DNA of 28,130 bases. Origin: an uncultured Lachnospiraceae bacterium (GTDB lineage Bacteria; Bacillota_A; Clostridia; Lachnospirales; Lachnospiraceae). The DNA lies in assembly GCA_910577835.1 (NCBI GenBank), contig CAJTOU010000037.1:1-28130 (forward strand), written 5' to 3'. How positions within the stretch are numbered: the stretch's first letter is position 1; each line of letters starts with the position of its first letter. The translations under genes and the position numbers were made by a program. Shown here piece by piece: positions 15,773-24,168 of this stretch. Below the pieces are notes generated by a model, which was given only the letters and a program-made list of their open reading frames with translations, did no database searches and was not told where the DNA came from.

Positions 15773-17035
15773 TTAGCTCTGCCTTGGAAATTTTATTGTA
15801 AACCGTGTGCCAAACTCCGGTCTGGACAGCACCTCTATCATTCCCTCATGCGCCTCCACAATCCATCTTGCAATCGAAAGGCCCAGTCCGGTTCCGCCTG
15901 TTCTGCTGTTTCTAGCACTGTCAGAGCGGTAAAAACGTTCAAAGATATGGCTCACCTCTGATTCTGCCATTCCTGTTCCCTCGTCCTGAATAACATAACA
16001 TAACCACTCTTTATTTTCCTCTTTTTTTTCCAAATCCTTTTCTACCTTGACCGACAGACAGATTGTATCTCCTTCCTTTGAATATTTTGCAGCATTATCT
16101 GTAAAAATTCTTACTGACTGCTTCATCATGGCAATATCGCCATACATCACAATCCCTTCCTCCCCCCAAAAACGATAACGGTGCTTTTCGTCTATCATCA
16201 CAGATTCCTCATATACCTCTCTCACAACATCTGTCAAAACAAATTCCTCTATCTTTAAATGATTTCTTCCGCTGTCTCCCCTTGCAAGAAACAAAAGCTG
16301 CTCCACCAAATCCTTCATATGCTGTGACTCGTTTTTCAGCGCTTCAATGGATTCTTCCAAAATACTCTCATCCTCCTTTCCCCACCGGTCCAGCATATTT
16401 ACATATCCCTGTATCACAGCAATGGGAGTGCGCAGCTCATGAGATGCATCCGATACAAAACGGTTCTGCTGCCTGTACGCATCCCTCATCCGTTCAAGAA
16501 GATTATTCACCGCTACTTCCAGACTTTGCAGCTCCTTATCACCTGTGGAAAGCTTCGCATCCATTGATTCTGGATTCAGATTGGAAATCGCATGTTCCAA
16601 ATCTGAAAATTTATTACCAACGGCGATATTGCTCAATTCCTCCGCCTTTCTGGCCATATCGTTTAACGGCTTCATGGTCCGCCGGATTTTCTTTGTCTGA
16701 AACATGCTTTCTATCAGCACAATTCCCTCAAAAATCAAAAGAATCACGAAAGGACACTGTACATACTGAACCTGTTTTTTTATAGAAAAAGAATATTTTT
16801 GTCCCGAATCCGTTTCAATCACATATGCCGCATTTTTATAGCTTAGAAGGTCTTCAAAGTAGCGCTCTGTGACAGTCTCATCTTCCGGAAGCTCCTGTTC
16901 CTTCCAATAAAAAAAACTTCCGGACACCAGAATCAATATCAGAAAATCCATTGCCAGAAAAACTGATAGCTGATTTGCCCAGAAGTTCAGATTAATACGT
17001 CTTGCAATTGAGGAGGTTGATTTACTCTGTTTCAT
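15773..17035 (-). CDS. sensor histidine kinase (HisKA/HATPase, OmpR-partner type)
   Basis: 420 residues. Two membrane segments (about residues 24-43 and 95-111) bracket a short outside loop of about 50 residues. Then follow a HAMP-like linker, the DHp H-box FVSDASHELRTPIAVIQGY with phospho-acceptor H199, and the ATPase: N box RIFTDNAAKYS, G1 DEGTGM (351-356), F box IFERFYRSD and G2 GGTGLGLSIARWI. All key residues are present, so it should be active. ATG 17035 has GGGAGCGGC upstream and overlaps the response regulator gene by 14 nt, a typical coupled pair. The small sensor loop gives no hint of the signal. Confidence 0.95.
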   Translation of the reverse strand: MKQSKSTSSIARRINLNFWANQLSVFLAMDFLILILVSGSFFYWKEQELPEDETVTERYFEDLLSYKNAAYVIETDSGQKYSFSIKKQVQYVQCPFVILLIFEGIVLIESMFQTKKIRRTMKPLNDMARKAEELSNIAVGNKFSDLEHAISNLNPESMDAKLSTGDKELQSLEVAVNNLLERMRDAYRQQNRFVSDASHELRTPIAVIQGYVNMLDRWGKEDESILEESIEALKNESQHMKDLVEQLLFLARGDSGRNHLKIEEFVLTDVVREVYEESVMIDEKHRYRFWGEEGIVMYGDIAMMKQSVRIFTDNAAKYSKEGDTICLSVKVEKDLEKKEENKEWLCYVIQDEGTGMAESEVSHIFERFYRSDSARNSRTGGTGLGLSIARWIVEAHEGMIEVLSRPEFGTRFTIKFPRQS

Positions 17036-17774
17036 TTTTGCCGCTCCCTTCTGCCGGTTTCCTTTCCCGTTTGTTTTCATCTTTAATAGCATAGCCGACA
17101 CCCCGTATTGTGCTGATTAATTTTATGCCAAACCTGTCATCTATTTTTGTCCGAAGGTATCTCACATAAACGTCAATAATATTTGTCTCCCCAACATAAT
17201 CATAACCGCATACCATACTTAACAGCTTTTCTCTGTCAAGTACAATGTTTTTATTCTGTAATAAAGTTCTTAGAAGCTCATATTCTCTGTGAGTAAGTTC
17301 TATCTCCTCACCCTGACACATTACCTCATGACGGTCCTCATCAAGTGTAACACCTTTTGCTGAAAGCATTGGTGTAACTTTACACACATGCTTAGAATCA
17401 TTTCTATCTGTTCCTCTCTTTTTAAAAACAACACGGATTCTTGCCAGAAGTTCTTCTATGGCAAAAGGCTTTGTAATATAATCATCTGCACCGGCGTCAA
17501 GTCCTGATACCTTATCCATCACAGCGTCCCTTGCAGTCAGCATAATAACCGGCATATCCGAAAACTTGCGTATTCGTCTGAGCACCTCCAGTCCATTTAA
17601 TTCAGGAAGCATAATATCCAGAAGAACAAGGTCAAATTCTTCCGTTTCCGCCATGGCAAGTCCATCTCTGCCATTAAATGCTTTAGTTACTTCATAGCCC
17701 TCATGCTTTAATTCCAGCTCAGTAAAACGGGCTATTTTTTCTTCGTCTTCTACCAGTAAAATTTTTTTATTCAT
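17022..17774 (-). CDS. response regulator, OmpR/PhoB family
   Basis: 250 residues. Receiver domain with acidic pocket E9-D10, phospho-acceptor D53 in LVLLDIMLP, T80 in MLTA and K102 in TKPF. The C-terminal winged helix has IELTHREYELLRTLLQN, NIIDVYVRYLRTKID and ISTIRGVGYAI. The tail after GYAI (KDENKRERKPAEGSGKNETE) is an unstructured extension that overlaps the kinase start. ATG 17774 follows GGGAGGCTGATATCTATT. Its targets are unknown; the adjacent UBA/DUF4342 gene and the surface paralog array are candidates by position only. Confidence 0.96.
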   Translation of the reverse strand: MNKKILLVEDEEKIARFTELELKHEGYEVTKAFNGRDGLAMAETEEFDLVLLDIMLPELNGLEVLRRIRKFSDMPVIMLTARDAVMDKVSGLDAGADDYITKPFAIEELLARIRVVFKKRGTDRNDSKHVCKVTPMLSAKGVTLDEDRHEVMCQGEEIELTHREYELLRTLLQNKNIVLDREKLLSMVCGYDYVGETNIIDVYVRYLRTKIDDRFGIKLISTIRGVGYAIKDENKRERKPAEGSGKNETE

Positions 17775-17891
17775 AATAGATATCAGCCTCCCAAACAATA
17801 AAACTCCTGATTCAATCATTTTTTCATATGTATCATATATTTTTGTGCTATTTAAATGATTTCTTATAATACCATAATCTCTTTAATTTCC

Positions 17892-17922
17892 GCTGCATCC
17901 AAACATCAGATTCAGATGCAGC
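17892..17922. other. hairpin between the UBA/DUF4342 gene and the response regulator
   Basis: GCTGCATC (17892-17899) and GATGCAGC (17915-17922) form a perfect 8-bp stem with a 15-nt loop, 20 nt after the DUF4342 gene stop. No good T-tract follows on the minus strand, so it may be a weak terminator or a processing site within a longer transcript. Confidence 0.45.
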
Positions 17923-17942
17923 TGTAACCTGACAGACATGTT

Positions 17943-18485
17943 CTATTTCTGCTCATCATTTCCTGTAAAATCCTTTTTAATATTTTCGCAGGTTTCCGCC
18001 ATCTTATCACAGGCAGAATTAATATCTACTGTTTTTGTAATGTCTCCATGAAAAGAATATCGAAAGCCACAGAACATTCCGATAATAAGCAGCGGAATTG
18101 TTACCCAGAAGAAGCAGATAATTAACAGTACCAAAACAATTACCGGCATATTAAGGATATTTTTTCTGTCCTTTGTCACTTCAAAATAGCTTTCACAGCC
18201 TTTTTTAATCATCTTTCCACACCAGCAGAAAAATTTATCCATCATTTCTCCAAAGGTTTTTCCGCCACAGTTGTCATAATGCTGCGACGCCTGCTGAAAT
18301 TCCTGTGAATTTTCTGCTCTTGTAGAGTAGGAAGATACATTTGGTCCATTGATTTTTCCCTGATTCTCAAGATATACAATTGCATCAAGCATATCCCAGT
18401 TACTTGCCTCTAGTGCAGCCTTCGCCTCCTCGTAAGTGCAGCCTGTCTTTTCTCTTAATCTTTCTACTTTTTCCAATTGTTCCAT
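17943..18485 (-). CDS. UBA-like plus DUF4342 membrane protein
   Basis: 180 residues. The N-terminal 40 residues (VERLREKTGCTYEEAKAALE then NWDMLDAIVYLENQG) form a UBA/TS-N three-helix domain like the ribosome-binding end of EF-Ts. After a polar linker, FGEMMDKFFCWCGKMIKKGCESYFEV and a strongly hydrophobic segment (NMPVIVLVLLIICFFWVTIP, about residues 112-131, extending through LLIIGMFCGF) make the DUF4342 domain, probably anchored in the membrane. Function is unknown. ATG 18485 has AAAAGGAGAAAAATT upstream. It precedes the response regulator by about 170 nt on the same strand. Confidence 0.85.
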   Translation of the reverse strand: MEQLEKVERLREKTGCTYEEAKAALEASNWDMLDAIVYLENQGKINGPNVSSYSTRAENSQEFQQASQHYDNCGGKTFGEMMDKFFCWCGKMIKKGCESYFEVTKDRKNILNMPVIVLVLLIICFFWVTIPLLIIGMFCGFRYSFHGDITKTVDINSACDKMAETCENIKKDFTGNDEQK

Positions 18486-18831
18486 AATTTTTCTCCTTTT
18501 CCTGTGCAGTACACATATGGTAATATTTTTGGATATTGAACTCGATTCCAAATAAGAATATCTTAAAATGAAATCTCGTTATCAGATGAGACTTCCTGTT
18601 TCATTTGATAGATATATATTACCGCAGTAAAATTAAGAGAAAAGGTTGAAAAGATTAAAATCAGATTAAAAAATAAAAATTTATGCTACTATTCAAAAAT
18701 AATTTTACATCTCTTTTTAATAACATGCAATCCTGTTTTTAAAATGGTCTGCATACATTTAATTTGAGCTCTTCTGCATAATTCCTGCTCTTAATCTGCT
18801 TCAGTGCCTCTCTGCAACAAAAGTAAAAAGT
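18486..18831. other. intergenic region without a recognisable feature
   Basis: About 346 nt of AT-rich sequence between the ATPase/TOPRIM pair and the UBA gene. I see no coding frame, strong hairpin, T-tract terminator or convincing promoter in it. Confidence 0.4.
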
Positions 18832-19524
18832 CTAACCCTTCATTTCTTTAAAGCATATCCCCAGATTTGTATGCCGTTCCAGAGAATGTCGTCCTTCCTG
18901 AATATACTCCCATGACTGCCTGTAATCCAGACACACCGAAAAATCTGAATCTGAAATAAACCTCAGAAAATCAGCCAAATTCTCCTTATATTTTTTTGCA
19001 AACAAGTATGCATTGGTTTCTTTTTCCTCATCTGTACTGTTTGGTTTATTATATAATACATGGTCCAGATTTACAGACATATAATATGCACTATATGGAA
19101 GTGAATTCCATACCCTGTTTATAAAACAAATACGATTCACATTCTCGCTTTTTCTTCTGTTTCGTTCTATCAGATGTTTCGGCCTTGCTGTCCATATTTC
19201 TTCTGTGGTATAAAACGGTTTCTCCATTTCTGCATCCTCTGTCACAAAATCTTCTGAAATATATGCGCCATCCATATCAATCAGATGAATCACTTCCTGA
19301 AAATCTACTGCCTTATAATGGTTAGCAGCCGCATATCCCCGCACCAGATTTCCTATTTTAGCTGCAATATTTTTCGGAGTCACAGACCTTTCTGAAGTAA
19401 TATCTCCATGAACAATTTCCAGATGTACTGCATTTTTATTGTACAACCGATTTAAAATCACGCCCAATGCTTCGTCATCGGATGGACCTTCTACAATAAT
19501 AAATACGATTTTTTTACGGGGCAC
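18832..19524 (-). CDS. TOPRIM-like nuclease-type partner of the AAA ATPase
   Basis: 230 residues. The N-terminus has the TOPRIM signature: a hydrophobic strand then VEGPSDDEALGVIL with acidic E12, and later HLIDMDGAY with the DxD pair D83/D85. This matches the RloB/OLD-like TOPRIM proteins encoded next to AAA15/21 ATPases, as in AbiL-type or PARIS-type systems. The C-terminal half (FINRVWNSLPYSAYYMSVNLDHVLYNK, EKETNAYLFAKKY) is not familiar. It starts at a GTG that overlaps the ATPase gene by 11 nt, with GGTGAG as the nearby Shine-Dalgarno, so the two are co-translated. Which named system it belongs to is unresolved. Confidence 0.75.
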   Translation of the reverse strand: MPRKKIVFIIVEGPSDDEALGVILNRLYNKNAVHLEIVHGDITSERSVTPKNIAAKIGNLVRGYAAANHYKAVDFQEVIHLIDMDGAYISEDFVTEDAEMEKPFYTTEEIWTARPKHLIERNRRKSENVNRICFINRVWNSLPYSAYYMSVNLDHVLYNKPNSTDEEKETNAYLFAKKYKENLADFLRFISDSDFSVCLDYRQSWEYIQEGRHSLERHTNLGICFKEMKG

Positions 19525-20965
19525 TTATCTCACCAGCCTCTCTAAATGCCATTGCAATTTCTGCATTATTTGTTGGTTTATAAATTTCCTCCTGCTGTTC
19601 GCCCAGTACAATATCCCGAAAATAAAAATCACGCAGATTATTATTCTCCTTCACACTGCTTAATCTAATATACCTTTTCAAAGGATTTGTCGTTGTAAAT
19701 GCAATAAATCCCCTGTCCAACGTTTCCAGCGGCCGGAGATTATGAGAAGTAAAAATAAGCTGCCCCTTTCCCTTTTCTGAAATTACTCTTAAAATTTCTC
19801 CGAGCAGATACTCAAAAATACCTGTGTCCAATTCATCTATCACAACTGTAATAGAGGATTGATTATAAATAACAATAAAAAGCTGAAGAATGGAAATAAT
19901 TTTTTTAATACCCTCAGATTCATATTTTAATGGTATTTCTCTGCTGTTTTTCTGAGACATAAGCTGAATTTTATTTCCTGTTTTTCCATTCTCCAAAATC
20001 TGTACACCAAGATTCTTTAGACTGATTGTCAGTCCGGGCACAATCTGATTCAAAACAATGTTCATATCATATATTACTTTTTTCACAATCTCTACGGATT
20101 CTTTTGGAATAACAGCCGACGTATCAAGAGGAAGCATCATCTGACCAACTGCTTCGCTGTTTTGCTCTTGATATTTAAAAGCCAATGGAAGCGTATTCAT
20201 ACTAATCATTCCGTTATTTGCAGTCCGAATAACAAATAATTCATAATTTCCATAATAAATAAGATTTTCCAAGAGTGTTAGATGTCTTATATATTCTGCG
20301 TTGTTTTCCTGTTGTACACGCTGGCTTCTTATGGCATTTATTAATTCTCCTGAGAAAATAAAAGAACGGGAAGTATGAGAAGCTATTTTTTTTGCCACAA
20401 ACAAATTCATTTCTCTTTCTTTATTTTTTCCCACAAGACACTCATATTTCGAAACAGGAATAAAAACTTTCTCTGTGCGGGTATCAATAAAAGGAGATTT
20501 TCGAAGCTTTCTATTTTTTTCTTCTGATTTTTCCTTCGCTTTTTCTTCAAACGAATAGCTGAGAACCTCGTCAAAAATTACAGATTTTGATTGTTTCTCA
20601 TGGATATTGTATATTTCTATATTTTGTTCCTCAATATTTTCTTCTTTTCGGAGGCGGCATTCATAAAAAACTTTATACCTGCTAGATGAAGTGGAAATAT
20701 CGAAAGTGTAAAGAAGAGCAGCGTAATCTGCTTCTACATTGATATAATCAGCTATATGCTGTGGTATGGGCTTTCCACAGAGAATATATTTTAAAAGCTG
20801 CAAAGCATCTACTAATGTAGTTTTACCTGAGCCATTTTGACCATATAAGCCCAGAATACTGGCTTTATAATTTTTTCTGGGATTCAGAAAATTGAGCTGG
20901 CCGGATTTGATATTTTTGAAATTTTGGATAGATACTGAGCTTAAACGGACTGTGGAATCTGTCAT
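19514..20965 (-). CDS. AAA15/21-type (RloA/OLD-like) ATPase, putative phage-defence component
   Basis: 483 residues. SIQNFKNIKSGQLNF opens an SMC/ABC-like ATPase head. Walker A is GQNGSGKTT (42-50), the signature-like ESEGIKKI is at 349-356, Walker B is TVVIDELDTG (373-382) and the switch histidine is H408 in FTSHNLRPLE. The central 200 residues are charged and could form a coiled or lid insertion. All ATPase residues are intact. The ATG at 20965 follows GGAGGTGAGTATC, and the predicted promoter lies just upstream of it, which excludes the longer frame to 21025. With the overlapping TOPRIM gene it forms a two-gene unit flanked by unrelated genes, typical of anti-phage abortive systems; activity is inferred. 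Confidence 0.85.
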   Translation of the reverse strand: MTDSTVRLSSVSIQNFKNIKSGQLNFLNPRKNYKASILGLYGQNGSGKTTLVDALQLLKYILCGKPIPQHIADYINVEADYAALLYTFDISTSSSRYKVFYECRLRKEENIEEQNIEIYNIHEKQSKSVIFDEVLSYSFEEKAKEKSEEKNRKLRKSPFIDTRTEKVFIPVSKYECLVGKNKEREMNLFVAKKIASHTSRSFIFSGELINAIRSQRVQQENNAEYIRHLTLLENLIYYGNYELFVIRTANNGMISMNTLPLAFKYQEQNSEAVGQMMLPLDTSAVIPKESVEIVKKVIYDMNIVLNQIVPGLTISLKNLGVQILENGKTGNKIQLMSQKNSREIPLKYESEGIKKIISILQLFIVIYNQSSITVVIDELDTGIFEYLLGEILRVISEKGKGQLIFTSHNLRPLETLDRGFIAFTTTNPLKRYIRLSSVKENNNLRDFYFRDIVLGEQQEEIYKPTNNAEIAMAFREAGEISAP

Positions 20966-20996
20966 GATACTCACCTCCTTCGATTTTTTAGGTTTT

Positions 20997-21025
20997 ATTT
21001 TAGCATTATTGAATATTTTAGTCAA
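20997..21025 (-). promoter_or_regulatory. promoter of the ATPase/TOPRIM operon
   Basis: On the minus strand TTGACT (21020-21025), 17-bp spacer, TAAAAT (20997-21002) preceded by TGC (extended -10). The predicted transcript begins about 25 nt upstream of the ATPase start. Confidence 0.75.
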
Positions 21026-21086
21026 TTGGATACAGGTTTATTCATGACTTTTAGTGGATAAAAGATATCAAAAATATTTTCAGCAT

Positions 21087-21143
21087 AAAAAAACTGCTGT
21101 AAAAAATGACAATTTAAAATCATATATACAGCAGTTTTTTATT
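21087..21143. terminator. bidirectional intrinsic terminator
   Basis: AAAAAACTGCTGTA and TACAGCAGTTTTTT form a 14-bp stem around a 25-nt loop, with an A-run on one side and a T-run on the other. It ends the DUF6033-like transcript on the minus strand and separates it from the ATPase promoter. Confidence 0.8.
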
Positions 21144-21209
21144 TAAATTTTATTTTTTACCAATAATGACATATTTTTTGATTATATCATTTCAGGACAG
21201 TTCTTATTG

Positions 21210-21926
21210 CTAAATAGAAAAATCAAAATTCTGTCCAACCTGCTTTTCCTGTTCAGTCTGCGCTTTATCGCTTAATCCCGTATATATTACGTCATTAATC
21301 TGCTTCATCAAATCATCAATAGAAGAAGCCGTAACTGTCACTAAATCCTCATCGCCCGTTTTATCCGTTTTTCCATTCTCCCGATGCTTTTCTAGTCGCT
21401 CCTCACGCTCTTCCTTTGCAGCCTTTTTCTTTTCCTGCGCCTTCTGTTCGGACTTCTTCTGAATTCTCTCCTTCTGAGCTGCTAAAGATTTGTCTACTAC
21501 TGCAAAGAAAGAGGCTGTTCCACCATCATTAATTTTAATTCCATAGCTCTTTACAGCGGAATTTGGACCTATATTCTGCATCATTTGTTTAAGCTGTGTC
21601 TGAGCGCCGCTGATAATACCCTCATATTTTTTGCGATACTGCTCATCCTCCGCCATACGCTCAATCTTTTCTTCGTCAATTAATACAACTGTTTTGTTTG
21701 ACGAAGCATACTTTGAAGCGTTTGCTTCAGCTTCAGCTTTTTTATCTTTGCTTACCAGAATAAAGTCCATATTGGCATATTTCTTTTTGAGCTGCTCATA
21801 GTATTTTGCAGCCTTTTCACTTAACTTCGGCTCACCAACAGTCTTTCCTGTCACTTTGCCTGTCTTTTTTGTCTCCGCATATGCAGCGGTATTTTCTGCT
21901 GCTTGATTTACTACATTTGCTTCCAT
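21210..21926 (-). CDS. DUF6033-like protein, function unknown
   Basis: 238 residues, no signal peptide or membrane segment. LSEKAAKYYEQLKKKYANMDFILVSKDKK, then IERMAEDEQYRKKYEGIIS, GPNSAVKSYGIKINDGGTASFFAVVDKS and a long Lys/Glu-rich helix (about residues 150-190) that should be a coiled coil. I recall this architecture from DUF6033 proteins of Lachnospiraceae, whose role is unknown; the label is from memory. ATG 21926 has AAGGAGGATTTTAAT upstream. It is a single-gene unit closed by the terminator at 21087-21143. Confidence 0.7.
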   Translation of the reverse strand: MEANVVNQAAENTAAYAETKKTGKVTGKTVGEPKLSEKAAKYYEQLKKKYANMDFILVSKDKKAEAEANASKYASSNKTVVLIDEEKIERMAEDEQYRKKYEGIISGAQTQLKQMMQNIGPNSAVKSYGIKINDGGTASFFAVVDKSLAAQKERIQKKSEQKAQEKKKAAKEEREERLEKHRENGKTDKTGDEDLVTVTASSIDDLMKQINDVIYTGLSDKAQTEQEKQVGQNFDFSI

Positions 21927-21965
21927 ATTAAAATCCTCCTTGAATCTGTAATCTTGTAAATCCAT

Positions 21966-22140
21966 TTACCAAGATTTTTCATAAACTGCTTTGTTAACAG
22001 CTGCATTGTTAATATCTACATTATAATAATTACATTATTACAATGTTAACTATTGCATTATTGATAACTGTACTGTTAATGATTACATTACCATTAATTA
22101 CCTTTGCCAATATTATCGGCATTTTATTATCTAAAATTTA
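21966..22140. other. AT-rich, degenerately repetitive spacer
   Basis: Between the DUF6033-like gene and fprA the sequence is a loose succession of GTTAA, CATTATTA, TTACATTA and related words, for example GTTAACAGCTGCATTGTTAA and ACATTATTACAATGTTAAC. No clean tandem unit or gene is seen. Confidence 0.4.
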
Positions 22141-22218
22141 GTTACAGAGATTTATTTGTTTTTCGATTTTTACCACTTTGTTCAACTTTGTACTTATATA
22201 TGTGTGATTCTTTCATTT

Positions 22219-23379
22219 TTACTCTTCCAGCTCTTTCGCCAGTTCTCTCATCTCCTCTAAATTCTTCTCTTTTATCTCTGTTCGTATTGTTACCACTCTC
22301 TCCAGTACTTCTATATCCTTCATGCCTTCCAGTGCTTCTTTCATTTTCTTTGCTGCGAGCGGTGCCCATGTGCCATTTTCAATCAGAGCAACTGTTCTCT
22401 TTTGATAATTTTTATGCTTCAGACTGTATAAAAAACTCTCCATATATGTCATAATTCCAGCATCATAAGTAGGCGACGCCAGAATCAGCCTGTCATAACG
22501 AAAGGCATTCCCCACTGCCTGAGCCATATCATCCCTTGCCAAATCTGTAATTGCTGTTTTTATTCCCTTTTCCTCAAGAAACTCTTTCATTTTCCGTGCT
22601 GCCTTTGCCGTATTTCCATGCATGGAAGCATAAGCTATCAATACTCCCTTGTCCTCCGGCTCATAGCTGCTCCAAAGCTGATATTTTCCAATATAATATT
22701 CCAGATTATCAGATAATACAGGTCCATGAAGCGGACAGATTGTCTGTACCTCCAAAGTTCCGAGTTTCTTTAACACTGCCTGAACCTGCACTCCGTATTT
22801 GCCTACAATATTAAAATAATAACGTCTTGCCTCGCATACCCAGTCTTCATCTGCATCCAGCGCCCCAAATTTTCCAAATGCGTCGGCAGAAAACAACACT
22901 TTATCTGTTTCATCATAAGTCATCATTACCTCCGGCCAGTGAACCATAGGCGCCATAAAGAATTTCAGACTGTGCCTTCCTGTCTGCAAAATATCCCCTT
23001 CCTTCACCACAATTGTTTTTCCTTCTATATCCATATTTTCGAAAAACTGCGGCAGAAAAGCAAATGTTTTTGCATTAGAAACAATATATGTATTTGGATA
23101 CTTTTCCATAAATCGCCGAATATTGGCAGAATGGTCGGGTTCTAAATGAGAAACCACAAGATAATCCGGTTTTCTGCTCTTCAGAGCACTCTCCAGATTG
23201 GCAAACCATTCTTCTGAAGCTCTTGCATCTACTGTATCCAACACTGTAATTTTATCATCCAGAATTACATAAGAATTGTAAGATACTCCATTTGGAACCA
23301 TGTATTGTCCCTCAAATAAATCAATGGTCTTGTCATTGACACCTGTATATACGATACTGGTATTTAAAATATTGTTCAT
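22219..23379 (-). CDS. fprA: A-type flavoprotein / flavodiiron protein (FprA)
   Basis: 386 residues. The N-terminal metallo-beta-lactamase domain carries the diiron ligands H78-x-E80-x-D82-H83 (SHLEPDH), H147 (MVHWPE), D166 (FSADAFG) and H218 (CPLHGP). The C-terminal flavodoxin domain starts at IAYASMHGNTAKAARKM (about 248-264), the FMN phosphate loop. Such proteins reduce O2 to water, and some reduce NO, protecting strict anaerobes. There is no rubredoxin extension, so an external electron donor is needed. GGAGGAAGAA precedes the ATG. On the minus strand a TATAAT lies at the edge of the duplicated repeat upstream and may contribute to its promoter. Confidence 0.95.
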   Translation of the reverse strand: MNNILNTSIVYTGVNDKTIDLFEGQYMVPNGVSYNSYVILDDKITVLDTVDARASEEWFANLESALKSRKPDYLVVSHLEPDHSANIRRFMEKYPNTYIVSNAKTFAFLPQFFENMDIEGKTIVVKEGDILQTGRHSLKFFMAPMVHWPEVMMTYDETDKVLFSADAFGKFGALDADEDWVCEARRYYFNIVGKYGVQVQAVLKKLGTLEVQTICPLHGPVLSDNLEYYIGKYQLWSSYEPEDKGVLIAYASMHGNTAKAARKMKEFLEEKGIKTAITDLARDDMAQAVGNAFRYDRLILASPTYDAGIMTYMESFLYSLKHKNYQKRTVALIENGTWAPLAAKKMKEALEGMKDIEVLERVVTIRTEIKEKNLEEMRELAKELEE

Positions 23380-23418
23380 TTCTTCCTCCGTTCCGTGTAT
23401 GAAACACTACACTATTAT

Positions 23419-23556
23419 AATATAATGAAGCACGCTGATGCGTGCGCAGGTCATCAAACTACGCTCTGCTTCGTTTGATGACATTACAATATAATGAAGC
23501 ACGCTGATGCGTGCGCAGGTCATCAAACCGCGCTCTGCTTCGTTTGATAACATTAT
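23419..23556 (+). repeat. tandem 69-bp duplication carrying interspersed repeat copies 3 and 4
   Basis: Two adjacent 69-nt units (23419-23487 and 23488-23556) differ at only a few positions. Each contains the 31-nt core, starting GAAGCACGCTGATGCG (23427-23457 and 23496-23526), with the GCACGC/GCGTGC hairpin. In each unit a further stem pairs GTCATCAAAC with GTTTGATGAC (GTTTGATAAC in the second). Orientation is opposite to the copies in the S10 operon. The units lie between fprA and the S26 peptidase gene. Confidence 0.9.
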
Positions 23557-23630
23557 AGCATGATTTATGTGTAATCAAAACAGTTTTTGCAATTTTTTAA
23601 GAAAAGCGGAATTTTTATTCTCAAACTCTT

Positions 23631-24089
23631 TTATCTTTCCTTTCTTCTGATTTTCTGTACTACTTTTTTTATCCCTGCTGCCGTCTTCATAATCGGATTT
23701 CGAAATGGTCTTAGAAAAAGCCAGAATCGGGAAAGCATTCTGTAAAATGGCTGTGTTGTTTCTATATATTTTCCATTTCGGATAAATGCCAGAAGAACGC
23801 CCTTTATTTGCGAATCCTCCAAAGGCCCCTCTATCTCTGTCTGGTTATCACCCACCATATAAAAACCGTCTGATTTATGTTTCCAGATACGATGAAGTAC
23901 AAGAATACCTGATTTTCGGCGGTAAAGAACAACATCTCCTCTTTTCAGGTCTGCGGAAACTGCCTGTTTAATTACCGCCTCATCTCTTCCGGAAATAAAC
24001 ATCGGGTACATACTATAACCTTGTGTATGAATCTGTATTGTATTTCCCTGTTCTAACAATTCTTCTATATCTGTCTTATCATTCTTCAT
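23631..24089 (-). CDS. S24/S26-family peptidase (signal-peptidase-like), leader-peptidase candidate
   Basis: 152 residues. The nucleophile box is GYSMYPMF with S26, followed by GDVVLYRR and LVLHRI, where H66 stands at the general-base position used by SipW/ER-type enzymes instead of lysine. GDN (80-82) is the conserved structural turn. There is no N-terminal membrane anchor; a basic amphipathic C-terminus (residues 115-152) may associate with the membrane. Small S26 peptidases of this kind recur beside PqqD and kinase-like genes in peptide-maturation clusters. GGGAG 8 nt before the ATG lies in a duplicated 36-nt unit. It is divergent from the PqqD fusion gene and probably cleaves the leader-bearing proteins; the substrate is inferred. 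Confidence 0.85.
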   Translation of the reverse strand: MKNDKTDIEELLEQGNTIQIHTQGYSMYPMFISGRDEAVIKQAVSADLKRGDVVLYRRKSGILVLHRIWKHKSDGFYMVGDNQTEIEGPLEDSQIKGVLLAFIRNGKYIETTQPFYRMLSRFWLFLRPFRNPIMKTAAGIKKVVQKIRRKER

Positions 24090-24095
24090 TCCATA

Positions 24096-24168
24096 TCTCC
24101 CATTTCCATATTTTCTAATACCATTACAACATTCTCCATTTACATATTTTCCAATGCCATTATAGCAT
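24096..24168. repeat. tandem ~36-bp duplication in the divergent promoter region
   Basis: Two adjacent units (24096-24132 and 24133-24168) both read TCTCC(C)ATTT-CATATTTTC-AAT-CCATTA--CAT with few differences. The unit next to the peptidase supplies its ribosome binding site; the other supplies its -10 element. Confidence 0.75.

Noticed and set aside
18832..20965. Naming the ATPase/TOPRIM pair PARIS, Gabija or AbiL outright
   Set aside because: The motifs fit the general class, but I cannot run profile searches and see no subtype-specific signature, so only the class is claimed.
23419..23556. CRISPR array
   Set aside because: Only two directly abutting 69-nt units with no spacers, and the same core found singly in the S10 operon. 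A tandem duplication of an interspersed element explains it.
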